The position numbers and the translations under genes were made by a program. Below the pieces are notes generated by a model. That model was not told where the DNA came from. It saw only the letters and a program-made list of their open reading frames with translations, and did not search any database. Shown piece by piece: positions 49,935 to 61,534 of a DNA stretch of 64,000 bases. Position 1 is the stretch's first letter; each line of letters starts with the position of its first letter. The stretch covers positions 690,983 through 754,982 of the forward strand of contig NW_024104525.1 of NCBI RefSeq assembly GCF_003945595.2. The letters run 5' to 3'. This DNA is from Pipra filicauda (Eukaryota > Chordata > Aves > Passeriformes > Pipridae).

Positions 49935-52734
49935 TTCAAAACAAACTTGAGCCACTGGATCGTAAGACTAAAATCAAAACAGACAAGTAGAAAATGATGT
50001 AATTGGTACCCAAAAAATGGCAGAAAATATGGCAAAGCAATGTTGTGGTATCGATTTGGTGCTTGTAACAGCCTTCATTACATAAAAACAGGAGAACTTG
50101 TTAATTTGAAATTGACTGTTGATAAACTTAATGCAGTAAGAAAACTTAAAAGACACCCTACTGAACAATAATCTAACAAGTGTTATCCTTTCCTACTGTT
50201 TTAGAATACTGAAGATCCTTTACTCCTTATAAATAAAATAAATATCTTTCATATTAAGTTTCAACACAGTAAAACAGTTTAAATTGTTTCTACAAGGACA
50301 TAACTTCCTATTTACATTTAGGCCAGTTCATACATTTTCCATTTTTTTGTGTGAACGTCAATTCAAGCTGTGCACATTGCTAATAAATCTCACAGTAGCC
50401 TTCCTTTCCTAGTAATGATGCTTTAAGCAAGGCATGTGTGGACAAAAAGAAAGGTTTAAAATATATAATATTGTTTCCTAAGTTTTCTTCTCTCTTCCCT
50501 CAATAAGGTACCATGCCTTGAGACTTCCAAAGTCCACATGGTTTTTAACCCTCCTTGTAAATGTATAGGTTATACTTAACAAACAATACTGAAAGGTGTA
50601 TCTAAGCAACTAACAAAGCTTCAGTTTTCAATAACAGGTTTTAAATATTGTATCTACCAGAACATACAACAAACAAAATCCTCTTGCCATTGCTAAAACA
50701 CTTTTCTGTTATACTTGAATAATAGTAAAATTCTGAAGGCATTACATTGTTTTCAGATTTGAATTTTATTTTGATAAAAGCGAAACCAACATGTTTTGCA
50801 TATATTTTAGCTTGGATTCTAAATTGGATTGTACAACATGATCTACCAGTTCTTAGGATCAATACTATACAGTTGTCACTTTTTTTAAATTTATACTTAT
50901 AATCTCATAGTATATATTCAAAAAAGGAGCAGGGAGAAAAATAAAGATCAAGAAAAAAGTAATTACTCAGTAGTTCCAGTTTTGTATATATAAAACCAGT
51001 CTCATTTCCTCCTCTATGCCTTTTTCTGTCTCTTGCTGAAGCAGAAATATATGTTCTATAACGTTCCTTTAAATTAACATATATTGCAATATTTGAGTAT
51101 ATGTTTCAGTTTTTCTTAGTTAATAGTTCAAGTTATAGTCAAACATCCATCAGCATAGTAATTTATCATAAATTCCCACATCAACAACACATTTAAGGGC
51201 ACATTCAGTTTACAGTTCTATGGATACTTCTTGAGTTCTTTTATATCTTATTTAAATGGAAGTAGGAATTGGGCTGATATTTGGTCAACAGATGATGTAT
51301 GCAGCAGCCTACAATATGTATTTAAGAAGTACAAAAATTCTCGGGATAAACACTGTAATTTTATTGTTAAACATTCATTTTTTTATTATTGGAAAAAAAA
51401 TTCCATCAGAGGAGATTCAAGACAGCAATATTACTAGTGGAACTACAGACTTTGACTGAAAGGTTAATTCATTGTGAGAATATTTCAGGACTCAACAGAG
51501 GTGATTAGATACTGAAAAATGTCTGTGGACCTACCATTGATTTCTTCTACATATTCAATCCTTCTTCCTCCAAACAGGAGTTAATATATACAACACAGAC
51601 ATGAGCAGTGTTTTCCATAGATGACAGCAAACTTCTGTTCTCTCAGGGGTCAAAAGCTCTTCATTTGTTGTCATAAAACAGGCAATGATGCTTTCAGGAA
51701 TTTCCTAGCATTAGGAGTAAAACTTTTGTGAAGAGATTTGAATGTATCAGAGTTCAACAAGAATTTTGCTTTTTTATGAAGGCTTTACAATACAGTGTGT
51801 AAAAAGACACTTGTATTTGGGGGACAATGTAGAGAATACTATTTGGGGGTTCAATAGGGCACAAAACCTCATCATTTTAGAAAAAAAAAAAAACAAAATA
51901 AAATATCTTGCACAGGGAAATATTGAGGAGTAGGAGATAAGGAAGATGATAAAATAGAATTTAACCTAAGAGCTTGTGTCATATGTCTTAGTGTCCCTAG
52001 GAAATCCCTAGGAGGATTTCCCAGTAATTGGCATTAGAAAAGTCAGGGTAAGGAATGTGCTAAAGCCTATGACATCTTGAATCTGTTTAGATGCTTATTT
52101 TTAAAAATGCAGTGAATGATATTTTACTGCAGAAAACTAATTTTAATCAGTTTACTTGGTCCTCTGTATTCCTAACTTATCCAGTTGTTGTCATACTAAA
52201 AGATGAAATGAATGCTGTTTTCCAATACATTGAATTAAAATGCTACTTTAAAACATAAACTAGCTAAGACTCATGTTATAAAATGTTCTCTTCAGCTTAC
52301 AACAAAACTGAAAAAAATAAAATGAGAGGCAGTGATGCATAAGCTCAATATATTCTTACAAACTAGGGGTATGTTAGCTTTGCCTTGTTAAATATTTCTT
52401 AAGCAATTTTTAATTGACAACATATGTTGAACATCACATAGCAATGTGTGCAAAGTACTTTACATCTGTCATAGCCTCCTGAAGCTAATCCCCCTTTAAT
52501 GTGCTAGCTTTCTTTGTATTGCTGCAGGCTTTGTTTCTGTTTACTGTCTTTCAAAAGGAAGAGGGAAAAAACAAGTTATCTGTCAGTGAGAACAGGCTTA
52601 TTTTCGAAGATTTTAATTCTATTAATCTTTTGACAGGCTATATGCTAAGAAATCATTATCATCAGGCACAATGACAGACAGAAAAAGTCAAATTCCATTT
52701 CTTTCAAGGTGAGAGAAAGTCCATTTCTTTTCCA
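49935..52734. other. AT-rich non-coding sequence
   Basis: No gene or recognisable transposon. There is an A-rich run at about 51880-51905. Confidence 0.6.
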
Positions 52735-53320
52735 GGCTTCACTATGGGCAAATGGTGCCTGACAAATTTGGTGGCCTTCAGTGTTGAGGTTAAAGTATTT
52801 TTTGGTAAGGGAAGAGTGACTGGTTCCATCTACCTGGACTTGTGCAAAGCATTTGGCACTGTAGCACACAACACTCTTGTCTTTAAACTGGAGAGGTATG
52901 GATTTGATGGATGGATCACTCAATAGATAAGGAATCAGCTGGATGATTGCACTGAAAGAGTTGTGTCAACAGCTCACTGTCCAAGTGGAGACCAGTGACA
53001 AGTGGTTTTCCTCAGGGGTCAATATGCTGGGACTGGTGCTGTTTAATGTCTTTGTCAGCTACATAGACATTAGGATTGGGTGTACCCTCAGCACGTTTGG
53101 GGATGATACCAAAGTGTGTGGTCGACACACCAGAGGGAAAGGATGCGATCCAGAGGGATCTTGACAGGCTTGAGAGGTGGGCTTGTTCACACCTCATGGA
53201 GCTCAAGAAGGTCAAATGCAAGGTCCTGCACCTACTTTGGGGCAATCCTAAGTACAGACAGAGGCCAGGCAGAGAATGGATTAAGAGCAGCCCTGGAGAG
53301 AAGGACTACCTATACCACAA
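52735..53320 (+). mobile_element. CR1 LINE ORF2 (reverse transcriptase) fragment
   Basis: Plus-strand CR1 covering the central RT domain. The frame at 52744-52926 reads MGKWCLTNLVAFSVEV then TGSIYLDLCKAFGTVAHNTL, corresponding to the family's KGKSCLTNLVAFYDGV and TDVIYLDLCKAFDTVPHDIL. The catalytic D of KAFD is G here. The next block, GLVLFNVFVSYIDI and CTLSTFGDDTK, is the PALFNIF..CTLSKFADDTK active-site region with F-G-D-D at 53096-53107. It ends after AGCAGCCCTGGAGAGAAGG. Both ends are truncated, and stops plus frameshifts break the frame. Because the same RT segment occurs again in the copy starting at 53448, this is a separate insertion or a duplicated piece, not the 5' part of that copy. 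Confidence 0.9.
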
Positions 53321-53447
53321 ACTGTAATCACTGCTGACTGGATATCAGATATTCAATATAGTTTATATCTTACTTGCAATGATATAGAGATCAAGACAGA
53401 GAAAGGAAAAAAAGGGCTGGTGGCAGGGACAGCACAGCAGGGCATAA

Positions 53448-53901
53448 GCAATTCCGGAAGTTCCTGTAGTGCTTTGGCAATAACTTTCTCTCATAAGTGA
53501 CAGAGGAGCCAACAAGGAGTGTGTACTGGACCTCTTACTCATCAACAAGGAGGGACTCATTGGGAATGTGAAGGTCAAAGAAAACCTTGGCTGCAGTGAC
53601 CATGAGATGGTGGATTTCAGGATCCTGGGAACACAATGAAATGCATGCTCACAGCCTGGGACTTCAGGAGAACAGACTTTGACTTCTTCAAAAATCTGCT
53701 TGGAAACTTCCCACGAGATAAAGCCCTGGAGAGAAGAGAGGTCCAAGAAAGCTGGTTAGTATTCAAGGATCACCTCCCACAAGCTCAAGAGAGCTCAAGT
53801 CCAATGAATGTGAAGTTAAGTAAAAAATGCCAGAAGGTCTGTGTGGATAAACAATGAGCTCCTGGCCAAACTAAAACACAATAAAAAGCCTACAGAGGCT
53901 G
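53448..53901 (+). mobile_element. CR1 LINE ORF2, endonuclease part (first of three pieces)
   Basis: Plus-strand CR1 beginning near ATTCCGGAAGTTCCTGTAGTGC. The translation of the stretch at 53535-53630 gives INKEGLIGNVKVKENLGCSDH then EMVDFRI, the end of the APE-type endonuclease domain. The conserved catalytic S-D-H triplet is at 53595-53603. Next comes a DFRRTDFDFFKNLLGNFPRD block and QESWLVFKDHLPQAQE, the linker between endonuclease and reverse transcriptase. At CCTACAGAGGCTG the copy is cut by an 809-bp LTR and resumes at 54711 with GGGTGAAAGTGAGG. It is 5'-truncated upstream of 53448. Confidence 0.92.
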
Positions 53902-54710
53902 TGTGAGAGTCCAGATTTGTACCTCACTGGGTTGTTTGATTGTTGGGTAGAATCAACCATCTTGTTGGGAGGGGGCAGGGCGAGGAGGGGACCAACCTCA
54001 TGGCAGTATCAAAAGGCACGTGGTAAGGTCTGCAACCAGCATGGCGGAGTGCATGGAGAGTACGTGGTTAGGGAGCCCTGTGGCTGGCATGTCAATCGAA
54101 AGGCCTGTCTCATATCCCACCCACACCACGCCCCCTGGAGCCCCTTATTGGCTACAGCACCCCTCACTTTGGCTAGGAGGGCACTGAGTGGTCAGTGAAT
54201 CAGATGTCCCACCTGAGAGGGGTGGCCACAGTAGCCAAACCAGATAAATAGAGGTGCACAGGGCCTCCAACTTGTTCTGCCTTCTCTCCTGGAAGCTGCT
54301 GCCATGTGACTCTTGGCAGAAACTATTTTTTGCTCTCTTTCTTCTCTCTTTCTTCACTCCTTTCTTCTTCTCTCTTTTCTTCCTTTACTTTTTCCTTCGT
54401 CTTGTGGGTAATTTAAAACCAATGGGTTGTATTTCACTAAATTGTGTGGTGTTGGTGTTTGCTGAGCACTTTGTGGAATGCTTCTTCTTGGTTGTTTCTT
54501 ACTCCTCTAAAACTCTTTTGCCAAAAGGCTTATTTTCTCACTAAATTAGAAGAAGTGCGGAAGGGAAAAGTGTGTAACTTTTTCTCTTTGCACTAGTCAA
54601 GGAATCAAAGAATGTAAAGTCTCTGCAAGAGTTTGTGGGTGAAACTCTTGGAATCTTAAATATAAGTAAACTGTCCAGGCAAGCATGTGGCTTAGACCTG
54701 GCACTTTACA
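53902..54710 (+). mobile_element. Solo LTR, 809 bp, same family as 21276-22078, inserted in CR1
   Basis: It starts TGTGAGAGTCCAGATTTG and ends ACCTGGCACTTTACA. Shared features with the 803-bp LTR are ATTGTTGGGTAGAATCAACC-like and CATCTTGTTGGGAGGG blocks, a CCCACCTGAGAGGGGTGGCC stretch, a TATA-like CCAGATAAATAGAGG (about 54238), a long pyrimidine-rich run at about 54325-54400 and a CCAATGGGTTGTATT..GTGTTGGTGTT block. The flanks are GGCTG (53897-53901) and GGGTG (54711-54715), four of five matching, and CR1 resumes in register. The exact TSD length (5 or 6) is unclear because of decay. No internal viral sequence. The near-equal length to its sister argues both are complete single LTRs. Confidence 0.88.
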
Positions 54711-56458
54711 GGGTGAAAGTGAGGACCTGTAACCTGGAACAAATATAGAAACACTGGATCCAGGACAGACACTGGAAAAACTGAAGTTTGAATAGACTTG
54801 AGTACAGCCAGAGATGTCAAAGACAATGGGAAGGACTGCTAACAGTACATAGGTGACGAAAGGAAGACTAGGGAAAATGTGGACCCAATTCTCAATGAGA
54901 CAGCAGACCCGGTTACACAGGAAGCATAAAAGGCAGGGTTGCTGAATTCCTTGTTTTCCTTAGTCTTTACTAGCAAGACTGGCCTTTGGGAATCCCAGGT
55001 CCCAGAGACATGGGAGAAAGGGTGGAGCAAGAGACATGTACCCCTAGTGGAAGAGGATCAGCTCAGGGAATAGATAAGAAAACTGGACACGCATAAGTCC
55101 ATGGCCCCTAATGACATGCACACAGAAGTGCTGCAGGAGCTGCAGGTGTCATTGTGAGGCCACTCTCCATAATCTTTGGTTGCTCATAGTGACTGGAAAA
55201 ATTGTCTCTAAACTACAGGAAAGCAAATGGCACACCCATCTTCCAGAAGAGCAATAAGGAAGACCAAGAGAATTACAGGCTGATCAGCCTCACCTCAATC
55301 CTTGGAAATGCGATGGAGCAACTAAATTTGGAAACCATTCCCAGGCCAATGAAAGACAAGAAAATAATCAGGAGTAGTCAACATAACTTCAGCAAGGGGA
55401 AATGAAGTTTGATCAACTCATCGAACTTCTGCAATGAAATGACTGTTCTGGTAGATGGGGAAAAGCAATGGATATACTTACTACTTGGACTACAGACTAT
55501 CTGGACTGTAGTAAGGTCTTTGACATTGCCTTGCATAACAACTTCGTAAAGAATCTATGGCTGGATTAACAGACAGTGTGGTGAATTGAAAACTGCCTGA
55601 ACAGACTAGCTCAGAGGGTGGTGATCAGTGGAACCAACTCTTTTTGGAGGCCATTGACTAGCAGGGTACCTCAGTGGTCAATACTGCATCCAGTCCTGTT
55701 TAACATCATCGTTAACGATCTGGATAATGGATGGGGCAGGGTGTGCCATCAACAAGTTTGCAGATGACACAACACTGGGAGAAGTGACTGATATGCCAGA
55801 GGGTCATGCTGCCACCCAAATTGATCTTGGCAGGTTGGAGAAATGAGCTGACAGGGACCTCATGAAGTTCAAGAAGGGGAAGTTCAAAGTTCTGCATGTA
55901 GGAAGGAACAACCCTAGGCACCAATGGAAAACAACTTTTCAGAAAATGGCCTAGAGGTCCTGGTGGACAACAAGTTAACATGAGCCAGCAGTTTGCCCTT
56001 GTGAAAAAACAACTAATGGTATTGTCAGCTGCTTTTGGCAAACTACTACCACAGAATGAGAAAGGCGATTCTTCCCCTTTACTCAGCACTGGAGTGCTGT
56101 CTTCAGGTCTGGGCTCCTCAGTACGAGAGAGACATGAACATACTGTAGAGAGTTCAACAAAGGGTCACAAAGATGATTAAGGGACTGGACCACCACTCAT
56201 AGCAGGAAAGTTTGAGAGAGTTAAGACTGTTTGGCTTGGAGAAGATGAAGCTCTGGGGATATCTCATCAAGGTGTATGAAGGGCATGTGTAAAGAGGACG
56301 GAGCCAGGCTCTTTTTAGTGGTGTCTAGTGACAGGACAAGAGGAAATGGCCACAAACCGAAACACAGAATCTTCTATCTGAACATTGGGAAAGACTTTTT
56401 TACTATGAAACTGACTGACCCCTGGCACAGCTTGCCCAGAGATGTTGTGCAGTCTCCC
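54711..56458 (+). mobile_element. CR1 LINE ORF2, reverse transcriptase to 3' region (second piece)
   Basis: Continuation of the CR1 copy. In order I see: AGGTGACGAAAGGAAGACTAGGG (the YVGDKRKTRENV block); ACAAGTCCATGGCCCC-like HKSMGP; CTGATCAGCCTCACCTCAATC (RPVSLTSV); the active site F-A-D-D intact at 55757-55768; TTACTCAGCACTGGAGTGCTG (HLEYC-like); AGAGAGTTAAGACTGTTTGGCTTGG (RELGLFSLE); and GACAGGACAAGAGGAAATGG (SDRTRGNG). Multiple stops and frameshifts mean no protein. At AGTCTCCC it is cut by a second LTR. This is the longest CR1 in the window, about 2.3 kb in total when its three pieces are counted. Confidence 0.92.
56454..56458. repeat. Target-site duplication, left copy (CTCCC)
   Basis: Pentamer before the LTR TG, repeated exactly at 57041-57045. 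The CR1 reads correctly through GTGCAGTCTCCCTTGAAGAT if one copy and the LTR are removed. Confidence 0.9.
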
Positions 56459-57040
56459 TGTTGTGGTTTAACCCCAGCCAGCAATCAAGAAGCCCCACAC
56501 AGTCACTCGCTCACTGCCCCCACAGCAGGATCAGGAAGAGAATCAGAATGGTAAAAGCTAGAAAACTTGTGGGTTGAGATAAAGACAGTTTAATAGGGAA
56601 AGCAAAAGCCACACACTCAAGCAAAGAAAAACAAAGAATTAATTCACCACTTCTCATGGGCAGGCAGGTGTTCAGCCATCTCCTGGAGCCAGGGCTCCAT
56701 CACACCTAACAATTACTTGGGAAGACAAATGATGTCATTCCAAACATCCCTACCTTCCTCCTTCTTCCCTCCACTTTACATACTGAGTATGATGTCATAT
56801 GGTATGGAATATCCCTTTGGTCAGTTTGGGTCACCTGTTGCAGCTGTGTCTCCTCCCAACCTCCTATGCACCCCCAACTTCCTTGTCAGTGTAGCGGTAT
56901 GAAAAGCAAGCTGTGTAAGCTCTGCTCAGCAATAAAGAAACATCTCTATAATATCAACCCTGTGTTCAGCACAAATTCAAAACGTAGTCCCATACTAGCC
57001 ACCATGAAGAAAATTAACTCTACCCCAGAAAATCAGAACA
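56459..57040 (-). mobile_element. Solo LTR, avian ERVL-type, perfect 5-bp TSD, inserted in CR1
   Basis: Minus-strand LTR of 582 bp with exact edges. The plus-strand left end is TGTTGTGGTTTAACCCCAGCC and the right end is CCCCAGAAAATCAGAACA. It is flanked by CTCCC on both sides. It contains GGGTTGAGATAAAGACAGTTTAATAGGG, GTCATATGGTATGGAATATCCC with GTCAGTTTGGGTCACCTG, and CAGCAATAAAGAAACATC. The terminal motif and TSD size fit an ERVL-type element. It is closest to the LTR at 6638-7186 but much less worn, with an intact terminus, so it is probably younger. It sits in the 3' part of a CR1 already broken once by another LTR. No internal viral region. Confidence 0.93.
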
Positions 57041-57045
57041 CTCCC
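57041..57045. repeat. Target-site duplication, right copy (CTCCC)
   Basis: Exact repeat of 56454-56458 directly after the LTR. Confidence 0.9.
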
Positions 57046-57128
57046 TTGAAGATATTCAAAAGTTATCTGGACATGGTCCTGGACAATGGGCTGTAGGTGG
57101 CCCTACTTTAGCAGGGGGTTGGATAAAA
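57041..57128 (+). mobile_element. CR1 LINE 3' region (third piece)
   Basis: The CR1 resumes as TTGAAGATATTCAAAAGTTATC and GGACATGGTCCTGGACAATGGG, then GGTGGCCCTACTTTAGCAGGG, and fades at about 57128. The usual final CCAACCT..ATTCTGTGATTCT tail is missing, so the 3' end was deleted or eroded. Confidence 0.88.
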
Positions 57129-60100
57129 GTATATATAAGATAACTTGCACAGTTTACATGACTTATTAATGAAACAGTTCTCTTTCTCTGAACAGAAAAA
57201 ATCTCCAAAATAAAACCAAAAAATACCAAGTAGGATTTTTCTATTGAAGCTGTAGTCTTTACTCAGTACTTTTTGTATGTAATGTTTGCCCAGGATATAG
57301 GGTTTTCATATTTACACTTGTTGATATTCTCCTTTTAAATTTTGTTAAAGAGGCAGGAATTATGTCACAAAAATGTAGAATGTAGCGTGCAATTGGAGAC
57401 ATTACTTTTGGAACTTGTAACATATTGTTTCAATTTACTTTTTCAGTCTATCTACAGCTTGTCAGCAGTTTGCTTCAACTGAAGTAAAAGAGGAGTTTGT
57501 TAATCACAATCGAAGCAGAACTGACTGCATGGACAATGTGGGAATATATTTGTCATCATTATGCCTTTGTCATCATTTCCCTTTCTCTCTACATCTCAAA
57601 TAAAGGAAAGAATGTGCTAAAAATCTTACCTTGTGATGAGAGGTTGTAGGTATTCATGGTAGTGTATGCAGAGCTATTGGGAATTCAATGGGGCTGTCCT
57701 ATCTGAGAAATTACATGTTCCTGAAGTGAATCGAATTTTCAACTACGAGACATTTGTTTTTAATAGTGAATACCCCCTGGAGGGAGGAACAGAAAAAAAA
57801 ATGTGAATAGAAGTTGTATGTAAAGAAGAGAGCAGATAGAAGACTAAGAACATAGTTCCACATATATTTTCCTTGCAAGTGAAGCTAATTTAAGAGGTCC
57901 TCACTCCCTACACAAACACACACACCTTGACCCCCCACTGCTTTTTCTCATTCACCATTCTCTCTTTTGTGCTGCAGAAAACATTTGTAAGGCCATAATG
58001 TAGAATAGATCCCTGAAGTGAACTATATTAATAAAAGAGTCTCCAAGGTTTGTTATTCATGTCAATGATTCACTTTACAGCACCGCATTAGAAATAGCTG
58101 CGCTGCTACATTTGAAGAAGTGATGAATTCTAACACACAGGCAGGAATCAGCAAGTGGTGTTAGAAAAGTGATTTTTTAAACCGGCTTTGCCACTGAAGA
58201 GCACATGAACCTGCACTCTAGAAACCTATGGAGAAAGAAAAGGTCTGCAGGTCTATGCTGTTCTGCATAATAAAGGCTTTCCTCAGTGCAGTTGTGCTCT
58301 GACTTCAGGACTTTGGCTTAAGATTAACTGTATAATAAATTCTGGCTTGTTTTAATATCATTGTTTATTATTTGTATGTCTTCTAATTGCAAATGTAGAG
58401 GGAGAAGAAACAAACATACCCCAATACGGCACCAGGTTTGCTCAAGATTCTCCTATCATGTCAAATACGTGCAATGAGCTTTCAGTCACTTCTGTTTTGC
58501 ATAGGTATGCTAAAAGTGACAACTGATTTTTTTATAAATAAGTGTGCATTTTTTCCATGGCTGAAGTAAAGGATTCTTACAGTTTTTCTGTGTCTTAGGT
58601 AAGCTATATTCTCTTTCTCTTTCCACTCCTCATCGGTTATCAGACAAACAAAATTGCCATGAGACTAGACAAGGGTTTTGAATGTTTGAACGTCATCTTG
58701 CTGAGTGCAGTGAGAAAAGTTTTTGTCAGATTATTTTTTCAGTTTCAGGAAAGACACTTCCCTGAAATGCAGCCAAGCACCCAAGAGAAAGATTCTGTCT
58801 TCTGGTACTGCTTTTGAGACACTGTGATCCTGTGCTACATGAAACAATAAAATGTAATTTTGTACCCAGATCTTCCCTGGAAAATGCAAATAGTTGGTTT
58901 GATAAATACTCCTAGAAATACAAAAACCTTGAGACTTGTCAACACCTTACACTGGAGAAAAAGTCAAAGTGAGTCAGAAACTACATTCCTGATAGGCATG
59001 GAGTTTCATAGAAGGAAAACAATGCAGAGCTGGAAGGTTTATTCTATTCAGATCTTATACTTTTAAAATAAGTTTAAAAATAAGTAAAAAAAAAAAGGAA
59101 GAATTTGAGTTTGAAAACTGTTAAGAAAACATAATCCTCTAGTTTGGTTTTTTTTCAGCTTCTCAGTTTTTTGTTAGGTCATTTATGACTTTAGTAATTT
59201 TTGAGACAGTGGCATCTAGAGGAGGGTGGAGTGCTCATTTACATCACTATTTGAAAGGAAAAAAAGGTCTTGGATACTGAATTGGAGCCCCTTGAGACTA
59301 ATCAGAAAGGACTTGCTGTCATTTTGGAAAGCTCCTCCTTAAATGAATATGCCTTAGGGCAGTTATCTTTGAGTGCTAATGGATAAGAAGACAAAACTGA
59401 TATATCTGTTCAAATTATGAAGGAAACAGCCAAAACAGGTGATGTCAATAGAACTGAAATTCTTTAAATTTTGTTGGAAAGGTGGTTTAGGGTTTTGGGT
59501 TCCATTTTTTTGTTTGTTTCTTTATTTTATTTTTTTTTTGCTGGCTAGTGTACAAAATCTTATGAAGAAAACAAAATGAATTAGACAGCTCTCTCACAGA
59601 ACAATTAGGTGGAAAATAGCATGTCTTGAGACTCAGATTTTATTGGTTTGTCCTTTTCGAAATTACCACACCTGTACTCATTTGAATTGGATAATAAAAT
59701 AAAAAGGTGGGGAATGGCTAATTTTCCCTCCCACTTTCAATACCTCTGTGCTATCTCTGGTGCTCATCAGTAACATAATATTGCTGATTTTCATTTAGTT
59801 TCATAGTGTATCAAAGGATCCCTTGCTGGACAACTGCAGTTAATAATGGAGTGTGAAGGTTTCACCATTCCACAAGATTTGTATACTACTAGTCCCTAGC
59901 AAAGCCTTATTTAAATGTACGTGATGGCTGGTGACCAATAAAACACACTGATGTGTTTTCATTTTTGTTGAGTGGGACAAAGGGGGAAATGCAAGTGCTT
60001 CTAGAAGTAGAAAAGGCTTTTAAAAAGACTTATGATCCTGGGTAACCTGATAAAAACCTCATTAAAATCACTCTACTAGAAGCAAGGTAATAATGTGTCA

Positions 60101-61534
60101 ATCATGTGCAAAGTTAATAGAATTTAATACTACATTAATAAATTGTGAGGCATCATATGTACTTGTTCCAGCTAACTGCATTTCTTGACACAAAAAAGTA
60201 AAAATGTGGGATACTAATTGCATGTTTGTTTGTAACTATCAAATTAAATTACCCTGACTTTTTAGAACATAACTCTCTGCTACCAGCTTTGTCTAGTTTG
60301 TAACACTATATATATATATATGTATGTCTTTTTATTTACTATCTAAACTGACTTGTTTAATAATCTGATCCATGTCTTCAGGATCTATTCAATAATTATA
60401 ATGAGTACTATGTAATTTGAATGAAGTGACCATTTTTCCTGCTTATGACTTTCTTTTGGCATTATAGAATGTATCATATATGTACATAATGTAGCCTGGT
60501 ATGGTTTTGGCCTATACCAAATGACACACAATGATTTCTGGGCATGAATGAGAAAATAATATTGGCTTTGGATCAATTCCAATAGGTAGTGTTGTTCTAT
60601 GGGAGAAAAAAACTTAGACTAGTGGAAAAATTATGGTGTGCTACCTAACCTCAAGACTGAAAAATGATCATGAAACTGTAATATTTAGTAATACAGACAT
60701 AGCCTAAGTGGCCAAATAGCTAGTTTACAACATACATCACATCTCTCTTAACAGAGTAATTAAGGCAAAGATACCAAATTCCAAGTGGAGCTTCTTTTGT
60801 GATGCACTTCAAATAAGTGATATTATATACTAAAAAGTAAGAAAAAACAAATCACAACTTTCTTAAAAAAATAAGTATTAGGTGGAGGTGTGCATTTCAA
60901 TAATTTGGAATTTAGTTTGATCAATTCAAAAAGGTCTGGTTTGTAATTTTAAATGCAGATGAAGTTTTATTCTATATAATTTGTGTTCTATAGTGCATTT
61001 CTGTGCCATGCATGACATATTATACAAAAGTATGAAACAAATTAAGAATAATGGATTCTACTCCAAGAGTCTAAACAACTGAAGATGTGGTGGTCCAATA
61101 ATTTTTAGAAAGTCAAGTAATTCCTTAAAGGTTACCCTAATAAGATTAGATGACAAAAGTACCTAGCTAAGAAGTAACCTTGTTATGCCAAACGGACGTT
61201 GGCTTACTTACAGGATTTCTACACAGATGAAATAATTTCACTCCATAAAATAAATGCCAAACAATCATGAGTTTAAAGTGGGGAAAGTTTAAATTTTTGT
61301 TATATTTTTCTTACACTAATATATCATATTATTTAACACTGCATATCTGCTTTGTCTGAATATAAAGCTCACTACTAGTTGGCCCGCACAGGGTTTATTT
61401 GTTGGAGTGGTATGAAATTTAAACTCTGCTCCTGCAAGAATTTACACATATGATTATGTGTAGGTGCAACCCCACCGTCCAATGCTATTGGAATGAAACA
61501 TGATAGTCTTCAACAGGGCTAACTAGTTCAAACC
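57129..61534. other. AT-rich non-coding sequence (4.4 kb)
   Basis: No gene or recognisable transposon. It contains (TA)n at 60306-60322 and poly(A/T) runs near 59084-59097 and 59528-59540. A moderately GC-rich stretch at 57980-58170 has no repeat signature. Confidence 0.55.
60306..60322. repeat. (TA)n microsatellite
   Basis: About eight TA units followed by TGTATG. Confidence 0.9.
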
